Shown here: piece after piece, positions 44,190-55,768 of the stretch
How positions within the stretch are numbered: the first letter of the stretch is position 1
Layout of the letters: every line of letters starts with the position of its first letter
Assembly (NCBI RefSeq): GCF_933775445.1
Contig: NC_065877.1
Location: 22,196,001 to 22,260,000 of the forward strand
Source: Argentina anserina
Lineage: Eukaryota > Streptophyta > Magnoliopsida > Rosales > Rosaceae
Reading direction: 5' to 3'
DNA length: 64,000 nucleotides
The notes under the pieces: generated by a model
What the model was told of the DNA's origin: nothing
The model's input: the letters and a program-made list of their open reading frames with translations, nothing else
Databases searched by the model: none
Translations under genes and position numbers: made by a program

Positions 44190-45405
44190 GAAAAAAGTTC
44201 ACCATCGGTACCCAAACTATTGTGGCAAGGTCAATGTAGTACCCCAACTCTGAGTTGTACCAATGTAGTACCCAAACTTGTAATTCGCTATCAACGAAGG
44301 GTCTGAGCCCAATTTCTGTTACGGTTCCGTTATCTCGGTCACGTGTCCTGCACGTGACCACACAAAAAATTCAACAGCGGTACCCAAACTCTTGTGGCAA
44401 GGTCAACATAATACCTAAACTCTGAGTTGTACCAATGTAGTACCCAAACTCGGTGTTCGCTATCAATGAGGGGTCTGAGGCCAATTTACGTCACAGTTTC
44501 GTCTTATGAATCAAAATAAAAATGGTATTTACCTAAATAACTCTATGTGGGTTCTAAAGTCCTAAATAAGAAACTCTTAGAGTAAATATATAGAATTAAG
44601 AAAGAACTTACAAATTGGGCAAAACACCAACTCATTCTCATTATGCTCTGGACTACTCACCACCACAATGTGGCATCGAGGAGCTCCACCTCCTCTCATC
44701 CCCACCGCCTCCTCTTTCAGTATCAACACCATCTTCGAGCTCCTTCACCTCTCCTTGGAACCCCTGATCCATTGACACGTCATGATCACAGACCTTCACT
44801 CTGAGATTCTCGAACGCCGTCCGCACCGCTTTACATGTCTCAAATGTCGTAGGTAGGAGGGAGAGAAGGTCATAGGTGGAGGATGTGAGGGAGATGATGT
44901 TGTGGCTCAAGGCGGAGCTGCCAAGCTGGTAGAGGTCGTCATCGTGATTGAAGAGTTTGGAAGAAACACAACCCATAGTGTTGCTTTACCTCGAAATCTG
45001 AGCTCATAAATATAGTGTGAAATTTCTGAGAGTGAATGAGAATAAGAAGAAAAGGAGAAAATACAAGAAGTTATGACACGTGACCCAGAAGATGGAGTTG
45101 TGATAGAAATTGGCTTCAGACCCCTCATTGATAGAGAAAAACGAGTTTGGATACTACATTGGTACAACTCAAAGTTGGGGTACTACATTGATCTTGCCAC
45201 AAGAGTTTGAGTACCCATGTTGAAATTTTTTTTGTGGTCACGTGCGGGACACGTGACCGAGATAACGAAGCCGTAACGGAAATTGGGCTCGGACCCTTCG
45301 TTGATAGCGAATTACAAGTTTGGGTACTACATTGGTACAACTCAGAGTTGGGGTACTACATTGACCTTGCCACAATAGTTTGGGTACTGATGGCGAAATT
45401 AACTC
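44190..45405. mobile_element. Pack-MULE with captured glutaredoxin-family gene
   Basis: Perfect 9-bp duplications TTACTAAAT (44181-44189 and 45406-45414) flank inverted ends about 165-190 bp long that are nearly identical (for example CCCAAACTATTGTGGCAAGG and ATCTCGGTCACGTGTC in both). Each arm has a second, more diverged tandem copy of the terminal block. A 9-bp duplication with long inverted ends is the Mutator-like signature. The centre (about 44520-45090) holds a host gene piece on the minus strand instead of a transposase. It is non-autonomous. The left and right outer ends differ little, indicating recent activity. Confidence 0.92.
44740..44976 (-). pseudogene. captured, internally deleted glutaredoxin-family gene
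   Basis: The minus strand starts MGCVSSKLFNHDDD, a Gly2 N-myristoylation-type start seen in a plant glutaredoxin-domain family (GRXCR1-like, At5g39865/At3g57070 group), followed by ISLTSSTYDLLSL. It then jumps directly to FETCKAVRTAFENLRVKVCD and HDVSMDQGF, which belong to the C-terminal glutaredoxin domain of the same family. The long variable middle and the start of the domain are missing. The frame stays open to 44653 but leaves the family pattern after KELE. The stretch upstream (44980-45090) looks like the gene's own 5' leader. As a fusion it could make a short peptide but not a complete redox domain. Confidence 0.75.
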
Positions 45406-45671
45406 TTACTAAATTGACTAGTTGAGAGCTGCATGCACAAGCTAGGTCAGTGGACTCAAGCTCGTCAAAACAGATTCTTTAAGGTCAGATTTCATTCTTA
45501 AGGTGTAGTTTTAGATTTCATTTTTTTGTTTCACTTTCCTTTGGGATTTTAGTTCAGCATTTTTCTTTTTGATTTTCTCAGTCTTCAGCAAATTGAGTAG
45601 TGTTTGTACCCGAGTACTGCTAATTATCTCTTTATAACCTGGTATGATTTGCATCATTGAAACTATTTCAG

Positions 45672-46835
45672 CAGGCCCGGCCTTGGGCTAAAGCCACTAA
45701 AGCACTTGCTTTGGGCCCCCAATTTTAAGGGCCCCCAAAATTAATCATATATACATAGTAAAAAAAAAACTGGGTCGTGAAAGAAGGATGTCACGTTCTT
45801 CTATCCTTTTCAGTTTTTCTGACTTTCTCTCTTCCTCTCTGTCTCTGATTCTCTCCTCTGTAAAAAAAAATTGTCATCACAGCTCCGGGACTTCTCGAAG
45901 ATTTTCAACACCGCCGGCCCTTTGGCCAATCTCTCTCCGATACGTTACTGGTCTCCCTTTTCAATTCTTTTCAATTTTGTATATTCTTTTGTTTGGAGAA
46001 AGTATGAAAAAAGATTGGGAATCTGTGGTGTTTGGTAAAGTTGAATATGTATGTGTGCTTTTCGATACAGATCTGAGCTTAGATATTAGATTGATAGATT
46101 CCATCAGTGTTTGGATTTCTTGCTCATTTGGTTTTTTCCGAAGCAATCTTCCGGTGAATGGAAAAGAATTCGCCAATCTTTGATTCATATAGGATGTAGA
46201 AATGTCTAGAACTCTAAATGATTGAATGGATTTTAAGGAAAACGAATTTGCAGGAGATTATTGCGTGCTTGGCTTGATGAAACTTAGTTTTAATTGGCTG
46301 TTTTGTTTACATAGTGTAGTTGTTAGTTATGGTAGCCTTTCCATGTTATTCATATTGCATCTCTTCTTTTGTATACCATATTGTGCTTTATGGCCGTCAA
46401 GAAATTTATATTGTATGTACTTCCTAGTTTTTGGAATGAAAAACATGGTGGCGAGGTCATGTTTATGATACAAATTGAACATTATTATCTGTTTTCTATG
46501 GTTTTATCAGATTATGACAACAATTTTGTTATATTTTGCAGGGTGCTATATGGCTTCAATCAGGAAGTATCCTTCTGGGTCTAAAAAAAGAAGAGAGATT
46601 CAGAGTAGGGAGGCACTAAAGAAGGTTCAAGCAAGAAGTGTAATTTTTGAATAAAAATGTACTGATATTTGTAACTGTTATATTTTTGTTTCAAACATAG
46701 CATTTTATTATTATTGAAAGTTTTATTGCTATGTTTTCTTGTTTCAAAAATTATATTGTTTCAAATTTTTTTTTGTAACAAGGGGCGCCAATTTTTCTCG
46801 TCGCTTCGAGCCCGTAAATCTTAGGGCCGGCCCTG
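45672..46835 (+). mobile_element. hAT deletion derivative keeping a transposase start exon
   Basis: Direct repeats TATTTCAG (45664-45671) and TATTTCGG (46836-46843), 7 of 8 identical, flank ends CAGGCCCGGCC and GGGCCGGCCCTG, a common plant hAT terminus. Inside are leader-like sequence, a probable intron and the first coding exon of a hAT transposase (46550-46654). The rest of the transposase is gone, so the element depends on a relative. Confidence 0.85.
46550..46654 (+). pseudogene. hAT transposase N-terminal remnant
   Basis: After an acceptor-like ATTTTGCAG at 46541, an ATG opens 34 codons: MASIRKYPSGSKKRRE and on to a TAA. R-K-Y-x-S-G-S-x-K-R-K is the usual start of plant hAT transposases of the ZMYM1/TTF-zinc-finger group. 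The zinc finger and catalytic domains that should follow are deleted. Confidence 0.65.
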
Positions 46836-46843
46836 TATTTCGG

Positions 46844-47702
46844 TTCCCCTTTAAAGAAATTTTTGTACGTAGAACAAGAAATACGTATAAAGAGCTACAT
46901 GAAGTTCAATAGCAATTAATCTGTGTTAAATTAAATTTCAAGGTGTTAGTGAAGTGTTACTGATATTCAGCCCGAACACGCAGGTACCTGCGACCGTAAA
47001 ATATTCTCTGTTTACAAAAGATGCTTGCACTTCAACCTTCCAAGTAGTCACACAATTGCAAGCCGGTTTTTTTTCATGTTTTTTGCTTATTATAAGTTAG
47101 AGAAGATATGCAGGGAATTTGATTCACAGAATTGGTTCGGTTGGCCTTGTGCTTATGTAAGTGACAAATTAAAGAGACCACAATGAACAACTCCAATCTG
47201 AGAAAAGTACACCAGAAAACAAACATGCTATGACTCATCACCATCGCAAAAGTGTTCTAGAGCATACCTTTTGTTCAATTTATTTATCGACATTCATGCT
47301 TTATTTTGCTTTTGATCTCTAGTCATCACGTACAGGAAACGATCGACTTGCCTAATTTCTTCTCCTTTTTGTGCATTTTGTGCTTGACAACATACACATC
47401 GATCGAAAATGACTGGGAGGATGCTTGCTGGTTTCTACTCTACTTATAGGATTTAGGGTAAAATTCTATAGGAGGATGCTGGTTATTCAACTATCATTTT
47501 AGATGATTTTACTACAGTTATATGTTCTTCGTCATTTTTTAACTTAAAGAATATTTATCACCTACAAAACTCTATTGAATATGTGTAAAGGCGTTTGCAT
47601 GCATCATATTCCTTTGCCAATTAATAGTGAGTTAGCTTAATAGCGAAGCAGTGACACACTTAAAAAAACCACAACGTACTGATCGAGCGGACACACACAA
47701 CA
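46844..47702. other. upstream region of the serine-rich protein gene
   Basis: No gene is present. The last part is a plausible promoter and leader of the gene at 47703. I could not single out a TATA box with confidence. Confidence 0.4.
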
Positions 47703-47978
47703 ATGGCAAACCAAAGCTCTTCCTCTTCTCCTCCTTCTCGTACATGTCTCTGCTCTCCCACTACGCATCCTGGCTCATTCAGATGCAGCTTTCATAGAGC
47801 CTTAGGTCGAAAATCGAGTCGTATAGTCCATGCCAATCAGTCCATGAAGATGATGACCAAGTCGAGCTCCAAAACCGACCTTCTCAAGGCTTTCCTCATG
47901 CAGATCATCAGGCCTTCCAGCCAGAATCTTCAACGACGGAGAAATTTCAGGCCAAGACCCACAAGGTTTTGTATATGA
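47703..47978 (+). CDS. small serine-rich protein (CLCSPTTHPGSFRC family)
   Basis: A 91-codon intronless frame with ATG in CAATGGC. Its core RTCLCSPTTHPGSFRCSFHR (about residues 13-32) is the conserved block of a plant family annotated only as serine-rich protein-related (for example At1g67910-like). The N-terminus is Ser-rich. A second block near residues 54-76 (SSKTDLLKAFLMQIIRPSS) and a basic C-terminus (LQRRRNFRPRPTRF) complete the family pattern. Length matches the usual 80-110 residues. No signal peptide or membrane segment is seen. The function of the family is not known; the CxC...C arrangement could bind metal, which is a guess. A decayed relative lies at 62669-62803. Confidence 0.88.
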   Translation: MANQSSSSSPPSRTCLCSPTTHPGSFRCSFHRALGRKSSRIVHANQSMKMMTKSSSKTDLLKAFLMQIIRPSSQNLQRRRNFRPRPTRFCI

Positions 47979-48518
47979 ATCTATTGGAATCAGTTTTTTA
48001 TTTTGATCGAGGGGGGATACTCGATCTGCAGGGCAGTTTCTTGAATATGTTATATCTAACTTTTTCTTTTCTATCGTAACTGAGAGAATGTATGAAAGAG
48101 TTTACTCAAAACTGATGCTGAACTTTCTTGTTAATCTATTTGCATGTTGGGTTTTGAACACAATTATCTGGCCCTTAAATTATGTGCTGGTATTGTTTAA
48201 TTTTTGAGTTATAATTTGTGGAACTTGGTGAAATTCTATGACTAAAGCCTAAAGGGTCTTCATTCAGCATTCTTCATTAGATTGTTCGAGTTCATCATTA
48301 GTTTGATGAGACCACAAAACGAAACTCCTCTCCAACGCGCGAGTATTTTACTTCGTGGTTGACTATTTGGGTTGTGTCTCAAGTGCTATTAATCAAACGG
48401 GGGACTCGAAGGAAAGTAACATTGAGCAAAAATATGAAATGAAAAAGTGATAGAATTTGTATGAGAAAACAACGAATGCCTTGTCAATGACCAAATTCAT
48501 GTGAATGAAAATTATATG
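47979..48518. other. 3' flank of the serine-rich gene
   Basis: No gene is supported. TGTAAT/AATAAA-type signals are not clear. The stretch ends at a poly-T run (48519). Confidence 0.35.
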
Positions 48519-48932
48519 GTTTTTTTTTTGAAGATGAAAGCCCAAAAGCAACCCTCATCATGCTGGCCATTACTCTTAATGAAACTACATAATACAAGGG
48601 GAGACATTAAACTTAAACCTCATAATGTAAAACAAACCTAAGACAATTTCAAGAGACCTTGCATAACTAATGCATTCTAGCAAAAATCATTCAGCAAAGA
48701 GAGGATCATTGATTACTCTATTTGCTTTATATAAAATATGGCGACATAACGGAAAGACAATGCTCATAGCGAGCCATAATTTACTATGTCTATTTGTTTT
48801 CCAGTTATGTTCAAGTTTCATCTTGCTACTAAGAGGTTGCGACCATTTGACAAAATAAGGAATTCGTTGCCTCATTACAGCATACATAGCACATTGAGTG
48901 CAACTACAGGGCAGAGCCTGAGGCTGGTCCAC
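48519..48932 (-). mobile_element. probable antisense retroposon 3' fragment
   Basis: A T-run (about 48519-48529) followed by GAAGATGAAAGCCC reads on the minus strand as an A-tailed 3' end. Upstream of it on the minus strand lies an open frame (48687-48932) with a Cys pattern CSCTQCAMYA, which I do not recognise. A LINE-like origin is possible but unproven. Confidence 0.3.
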
Positions 48933-50740
48933 GCACGATCAGTGACAAAAATTAGATGATATCAAATATGTAAACAGCTTTCCGCATTCGCATCTTGGTA
49001 ATGGGTCCCCCCCTTAGGGCATATTAGTGTTGTTTTTGATTTACCGGATATTCCGACGGTCAAACGAGGTCCAAATTGGATGAAATTTTAAAATGGTCAC
49101 TAAATATATATACTGATCATATTTGATAGTGTCGATCGAGTACGAGAAGTTTCCTTCATATAGTCGCTTCATAATGTGATAGTTTTATTATAAACCTAAT
49201 ATAAAAGTTATGATACATTAGTGGACACTTCGGCCATCGACAACTCCAGTTCGAAATATGATCGATCGACACCAGTAGATGTGATCAGTATATATATTTA
49301 GGGAACCCATAAACATTTCGTCCGTTTTGGACATGGTTTGACCGTTGGTAAAAAATAGGTGTTTTGACATATTGAAACACAATTGACCGGGGCTTTGCTA
49401 AATAGATTTCTTCAGTGCAACCGCGCTAAATAACAAAAATTAGGTGATTTCAGATATGCAAACGGCTTTCGGTATTTGTATTTGTAATAGGTCATCCCTT
49501 AGGGCATATTAGTGTTTTGATTTACCGAAAATTCCGACAGTCAAACGAGGTCCGAATTGGATGAAATTTTTATAGGGTCACTAAATATATATACCGATCA
49601 CATCGGCTAGTGTCGATTGATCCCGAGAAGTTTCCTTCATATAGTCGCTTCATAATGCGATAGTTTTATTCTAAACCTAATATAAAGGTTATAATACATT
49701 AGTTGACACTTAGGTGATCACCAACTCTAGTTCGAAATATGGTTGATCGACACCAGTAGATGTAATTGGTATATATATTTAGGGACCTCATAAAAGTTTC
49801 GTCCGTTTTGGACATGGTTTGACCTTTGGTACCTAAGGTCAATAAAAAAAGAGGCGTTTTGATATTGAAACCCCATTGACCGGGGCTTTGCTAAATAGGT
49901 TTCCTCTGTGTGACCGTGCATGATAGATAAACAAAAATTAGATGATTTCAGATATGCAAACGGCTTTCGGCGTTCGCATCTTTGTAATGAGTCCTCTCTT
50001 AGGACATATTAGTGGTGTTTTCGGTTTGCCGGAAATTCCGACGGTCAAACGAGGTACGAATTAGATGAAATTTTTATAGGGTCACTAAATATATATACCG
50101 ATCACATCGGCTAGTGTCGATCGACCCCGAGAAGTTTCATTCATATAGTCGCTTCATAATGGGATAGTTTTATTATAAACCTAATATAAAGGTTATGATA
50201 CATTAGTGGACACTTTGGCGATCGATAACACTAGTTCGAAATATGGTCGATCGACACCAGCAGATGTGATCAGTATATATATATTTAGGGAACCGGTAAA
50301 AATTTCGTCCGTTTTGGATATTGTTTGACCGTCCGTACCTCCGGTCAACCAAAAAAGAGGCGTTTTGACATATTAAAATCCTCATTGACCAGGGCTTTGC
50401 TAAATGGGTTTCCTTGGTGCGACTGCACACAATAGGTGGCAAAAATTAGGTGATTTTAGATATGCAAACGGTTTTCAGTGTTCGCATTTTGGTAATGAGT
50501 CTTTCTTCATGACATATTAGGGTTGTTTTCGGTTTACTGGAAATTTCAACAGTTAAACAAGGTCTGAATTTGATGAAATTTTTACAGTGTCACTAAATAT
50601 ATATACCGATCATATCGACTGGTGTCGATTGATCCCACGAAGTTGCCTTCATATAGTTGCTTCATAATGCGATAGTTTTATTCTAAATCTAATAAAATAT
50701 GTATGTATAATATTTTATTATTTGGCGGACTTTTACGGAC
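48933..50740. repeat. tandem repeat, ~490-bp unit, about 3.6 copies
   Basis: Units start with ACAAAAATTAG-TGAT at about 48946, 49433, 49930 and 50440 (spacings about 487, 497, 510). The last is cut off at about 50740. Each unit contains GGGTCACTAAATATATATACC, a TCGATCGA-rich patch, GAAGTTTCCTTCATATAGTC and ATTGACCGGGGCTTTGC. There is no coding capacity. A single partial unit recurs at 58957-59215, showing the family is dispersed as well as tandem. Confidence 0.93.
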
Positions 50741-50935
50741 CGGGCCTTGTGGGCTTTTTTGTGGGCCCACGGGCCAGGTTTCACACCTCTAATCTAAGCT
50801 CGGCTCTCTACCTACGGAAGCGGGTTTTGACGAGCTTTCTCATGAATCAGGCCGGGTAAAAGCCCATCGGAGTTACGGGCCTCCGCGGGCTTTTCAGATC
50901 CACGGGCTAAATAATAAGACCTAATAGAGCCCACA
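50741..50935. repeat. GGGCC-rich repeat fragment
   Basis: This stretch with ACTTTTACGGACCGGGCCTTGTGGGC resembles 58720-58870 (ACTTTTACGGGCCGGACCGGGC). In both places it is next to the ~490-bp repeat family, suggesting both belong to one larger mobile unit. GGGCCGGGCC words are typical of some plant hAT ends, but I could not define ends here. Confidence 0.55.
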
Positions 50936-52150
50936 TTTCCATACCATAATAAGGTAAGGAATCATTAAAAAAATAATAAAAAGTGAACCTGGGGCAGAGC
51001 CCAAAAGCTGAGTTCCGGTATGCTCCAAGCCCAAAGATCTAAGCCTTGTTGGCTTTGGCTTCCTTCACCCTTAGCCACTGGTTCTGGCTTGTCCCATTGT
51101 CGGCATTGTGCCCCAGCTGCCATCCAAAGAATCAAGTCCTTACAGCTAGCATATCCAAACCATGTCGACACTGCATTCAGATCCATGAAAATTATTTGTA
51201 GGAAAGGAAATTATTTTGGAAACAATGACTTTGGCTATTGAATGATTATTGATTGATTTGGTTCGGTACCAAATAATTTATGTATTTTGCTATTTTTAGA
51301 TTTAAACTATATAAATTTGAAGAAAAAAAATTCTTAGATGGGACAGTCCCACCAGGTGGCTATGGAGGAAAAAAAATCAAATGTCTGAAAATTATATCAT
51401 TATTCTGATTTTGCCCCCACGTAAATGACCATCACACACAAAACACCCCCTGTTAAGTCCCTTACTGGACACCCCCACCGCCACGTGGTGGGGTTCCCTC
51501 GCAAGAACTTCTCAAATTTTAACATCATTATTTAAAACAAAAAAACAAAAAAAAATTACAAAAAAAAAAAAAGAAAAAAGAAAGGGAAAGAAAAAGAGGT
51601 AGCCCATTGGGCCCGTAAGTGAATTCAATTGCATTCAACAAAAATCTATATAACTAGCTTAAAGCCTTAAATAACCGGATTCGTCTATAATAGAGCATTC
51701 CATACAATAGAGCGTCCACTATTTACACTATTCACCTATGTATTTTACCTTAAGTATTATTTAGGTAAAATCCCAAAAAATTGACGAAGCATGGTGGGTC
51801 TTGAATTCTGAATTTGTGTATTTAACTTATTACAAACATATAAATTCTTCATATGCTCGAAGGTAAACAGTTCATTTTTTATTCATTATTGTAAACTTAA
51901 TTGCTTCTAGACTTGAACTTTTAGCTTTTAAAAAAATTCTTTAAAATAGCTCTAAGAAGAAAAAGAAAAATATAAAAAAAACTAATAAAATACATAGATA
52001 ACCTTCCTTGAAAAACAAAAAAATTATTGAGATATTATCTATAGAGTCCAACGTATAATCTACGATACTAGAGAAAATATCAAAGTCCTCAAAGAAGTTT
52101 TCAAAGAAGATTAGAAACCCCTAAACATTTTGAGCATCAGTTATAACCGC
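50936..52150. other. gene-free stretch with an unassigned frame
   Basis: The minus-strand frame at 50965-51186 (73 codons, Trp- and Cys-containing) is not a family I know, and its composition differs from the AT-rich surroundings, so it may be a gene fragment. Poly-A-rich sequence lies at 51530-51600. The last 300 bases before 52150 would be the leader of endogenous virus 2. Confidence 0.35.
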
Positions 52151-52156
52151 TCTAGC

Positions 52157-52168
52157 TAGTATCAGAGC
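52157..52168 (+). promoter_or_regulatory. degenerate tRNA-Met primer site of virus 2
   Basis: TAGTATCAGAGC matches the canonical TGGTATCAGAGC at 11 of 12 positions and precedes the first viral ORF by about 165 bases. Confidence 0.65.
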
Positions 52169-52333
52169 CTACTCAAGAGCAGATAGGCGAAAAGGCTTAT
52201 GCCACAAAGTTAGCTCCTGTTAACTAATAAGAGGGAATCCAAACTTCAAAACTATCAATCATTTTGTATTACAAAAGATTCTGATAGGTGGCAAAAGTGT
52301 TTTCATTCAAGGCATATTTAAGAAGACCAATAC

Positions 52334-52930
52334 ATGATAGAGTACGTGTGTAAAGTACTAAATACACCCTACGACGAAGTTTCTCATCTTCAACGAGAAA
52401 TAGGAGTCAAGAAACTTGACCCATCACGGCCAAGTTTGGTAAAATTCGTAAATCATCTATTCAGGAACAAGACTGCAGAAAAGCTGCTTGAACAACTTGA
52501 GAGATTTCATCTCAAGGTCAACCAACTTGAAGTGATAAATTCAATTGGAAGGCTTGAAAATAAAACTTGATTACCTCATAGAAAAACAATATCTACAAGA
52601 TATTGAAAAGAAATTAGTCCAAACAGAAACTCTTGCCAACAATATTCAAGAGCAAGGTTCAAACTAAGAAAAACTCAAAAAACCCTAAAATAACATTTAG
52701 AAGCTCTAATCATCCGAATAGGATGAACCACAGGTTGAGGTAATTATCAAGGAAAGGGATAAAGAAGCTAAAAGTTTTTATCTCCTTACTTCAAAAGCTC
52801 TTATTAAAAATTTAAAAGTTGTTATTCACCAGCAGAATTATAATATTACTTATCTCCATAAGATATGTATGGAACTTGAAGGACAATTCAAAAGGCTAAA
52901 CCTTAAACTCTCACATCTACAAAAAAAAGT
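52334..52930 (+). pseudogene. virus 2 small 5' ORFs (coiled-coil)
   Basis: The first frame (52334-52570, 78 codons) begins MIEYVCKVLNTPYDEVSHLQ. After a break it continues as Leu/Glu/Lys-rich helix with heptads (LDYLIEKQYLQDIEKKLVQ). Another piece around 52730-52930 is also helical. Small ORFs before the movement protein, one with a coiled coil, are usual in badna- and tungroviruses (virion-associated proteins). Function here is by position only. Confidence 0.5.
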
Positions 52931-53085
52931 GTAGAAAAGATAAAGTTGAAACTAATACAGAATAAATCGATAAGGAACAACTAGCTAGTAAACTAATCAT
53001 ATCATCTTCTCCAAAAGAAGAAAACAAGCTTAAGTTTAGTGAACCTAAGCTTCTTATTTGAAAATCCTCCAGTTCCACTGAAAAA

Positions 53086-53810
53086 ATGAACATGAAAATG
53101 TTAAGTAGAGTATTCAGCAAAAGAAGCACAATTCATGTACAACTCGTCAATGCTCAAGAATTTGAATATAATGAGATAGAATCAAGCCTACAGGAAGAAT
53201 CCGTTTCTAAATTCAGACTCAATAAGATCTATAAAAAAGGTTATTTCCTTTTAAATTCTCACAAATTAAAGATTCCTGAACTAACTGTCCCGACAACAGG
53301 TGGATAAATAGATATCAGGCTGATAACTCATAAGGAAGTTGGTGAAGCAGTTCAAAAGAGTTATTCATACATGCATATTGGAGCAGTACAAGTATGAATA
53401 AAACTCCTAGCCAGAGATGGGATAGACTGCTCTATCCTATGTGTCCTGCAAGATGACATGATAACAAACTTCAAGAAAAATCTGTTAGGAACAATGGAAG
53501 CCTCCCTATGCGATTCAAGTAGCATATTTCAATGTTTTTCCAAACTTCACCACTCACCTTAGATATGCACCACACTGTCTTCGGTTGAGAATCAAGACAG
53601 ATGGAATTTCTATGAAAAGAGGAATGATGGAGCTTGCCATAGATTACAAAATCTATTATAAGCTTATGAGCTCGAATGTAGCCCCGAATACTAAGTTTCT
53701 TAACAATCCCGGGATCACTAAATTCATCCTCACAAATCCAAGAAATCATACAGAGCAGAAGCATGTCACAAAATGGAATGAACTGGCATTTCCACGAGAA
53801 TGAAATCTGA
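53086..53810 (+). pseudogene. virus 2 movement-protein region, broken
   Basis: The pieces contain SYSYMHIGAVQV, GIDCSILCVLQDD and LLGTMEASLCDSS, the core of caulimovirid 30K-type movement proteins. A TAA-type stop at 53305-53307, a stop after GAVQV and a frame change near 53520 break it. The C-terminal part continues in the frame of 53585-53803. Confidence 0.7.
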
Positions 53811-53860
53811 CACCTCCAGTTAAGCAAGTATAGAATATTAATGCTTCAAGCTATGAAGAC

Positions 53861-55200
53861 ATGGGAGGAAACATAAGCCTACAGTTCCATAGACAGTCAT
53901 TTTCATGTGATGAATATGGAAGTACTTCGGGAACCAAGTCATCTACATTCCTCGAAAAATCATTTGAGGAAGAAGATACAAAGAGACCTACGAATATGCT
54001 TAGGTATGAAGGACTAAAGAGACTATATGCACGAGCAGAGACTTATGAGTTAGTGGAAGAATTAGAAGAAATCATGAAAAAGATTCCTCAGGCTAAATAA
54101 AACCCAAAAGAAAGATTCTTTCTTATCAAGATGTAAAGACAGAGTCTGGTGAACCCTGTAACATGAGAATAGACACTCCTCAAGGAAATACTGTAGTTCA
54201 GAATATCACAAACTACCCCACGAAGATCATCAGAGAAAATAGAATCAAATTTTCCAAAGGATTAGTTCCTATAGGAAAACCAAGAGAAAAGGGTTCTCAA
54301 AAGTTCATTCTTCCTGAACCCAAATGGGGACAGTCGGTATCTGAAAAATGAGTATATCTAGACCCAATCAAGTCGTAGATGAATTTAAAGCCATATATAA
54401 TTAGGCGGCTAGCTTAAGGCTAACCAAAGCTCTAGTTTTGTCAAAATATGAATATCATGAAGCTTATGCCTATTACGAGTCGATCCTGACCTAATAGTCC
54501 ATAAGTAGTATTAGTCCTTTGATAGGAGCACTCAATGGTCTGATTGGGCAGCTAAATTAGCTCAAACCAACAATCTTCTAGATTTTGCATGTCCTATTTA
54601 CGCACAATTTTGCAGAGATGTTATGGGACATAGCGAGCAGTCAAAGGAAAGAGCCAAGAAAAATATTCAAAAACTCAATATCTGTAACATGAGGTATTTT
54701 GAAGAATACAAGGAATTCAAAAATTACTACTACCCTATTGGAGACAAAGATAATAAAGATCTGGTGATGACCTACTACTGGAAATTACCAGAAACATGGA
54801 AACAACGATATAGGACAACGTCCTATATTTGTGTTGCAACTTCTTAATTGGAAAAAGGATAATATTGATATTATAAGTAGTTTCTGCCCAAATCCAAGAA
54901 AATTCACATGTGACTTCTATAAATGTGGAGAAAATGAGTTAGTTTCAATTATTTATAAAGATAGAAGAGAAACGTATCATCTAGAATGCTTCATAGCAGA
55001 ATTAAGACGTAGAACAGAAGAAAACGAAACCCATATTCTTGTAGAACAGGAATATAAAAGAGTTATATGATTCAATTAACAAGAATATGAGTTGAAAAAG
55101 GTCAGATTTGAAAAAGACTTAAAAAAGATGAGGTTGGTAACTTCATTAAGTCAGAAAAAGGAATTAATAGAGTCTGTTAATATTGTCGGAGGTACAATAG
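53861..55200 (+). pseudogene. virus 2 coat-protein region, broken
   Basis: Open pieces at 53861-54100, 54163-54351, 54623-54847 and 54831-55070 lie between the movement and protease regions. One contains CNMRYFEEYKEFKNYYYPIGD and YYWKLPETWKQRY, which resemble conserved capsid segments of the badnavirus side of the family. A Cys/His cluster (CDFYKC then YHLECF, about 54910-54990) is in the place of the nucleic-acid-binding finger. Several stops separate the pieces. Confidence 0.6.
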
Positions 55201-55261
55201 ATCATCTCATCAGAATCCTATCATTGAAATAGTCAATTATTTCATGGAGTTGCAGGTTGCA

Positions 55262-55655
55262 CAAATAAAAGAAGAACAAATTAAGCAAGTTCAGACTAGA
55301 AGATTATGCAACTACATTACCATAGGATTGAAGTTTCCCAAATACAAGAAATACCACTTGTATGCATTTGTCGACAGTGGCTCAGGGTATACTCTTGCAA
55401 AATGATATGCCATCCCCGCTGAATATTGGGAAAAGCTCCAATATCGATCACTGGAGTTGTTATAGGAGAACATGAGATAATCATGGATACTATGACTCGC
55501 AATGTTAATATCCCTAGGCGGAGAAAACTTTACATGCAAGGCATTTGGCAATGTGTAAGTAAAGGAGCTAAAGTATTGATAGGAAACGATTTCCTTCTCC
55601 AACAAACCGTGATTCAAAATCCACAAATGATTATATTTGAGAAGCCGTAAGTTCT
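55262..55655 (+). pseudogene. virus 2 aspartic protease, broken
   Basis: The + strand encodes YHLYAFVDSGSGYTLAK at about 55350-55400, with the D-S-G active site. A TGA follows, then a frame change to GVVIGEHEIIMDT and GAKVLIGNDFLLQ, the downstream ILG-type element. Order and motifs fit badnavirus-like proteases. Confidence 0.75.
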
Positions 55656-55768
55656 TCTGGGAATCTCGCCTTACAAAAGCAGTGAGTGTCACTGGAAAAG
55701 GATTTACGGAACAATATCAGAGATCATCAACGAAAAGTGGTGATTACAAGCCAATTTTATAACCCATT

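Noticed and set aside
50965..51186. Novel Trp/Cys-rich small protein gene on the minus strand
   Set aside because: No family pattern, no promoter or splice evidence, and no second copy; it is left as an unassigned frame.
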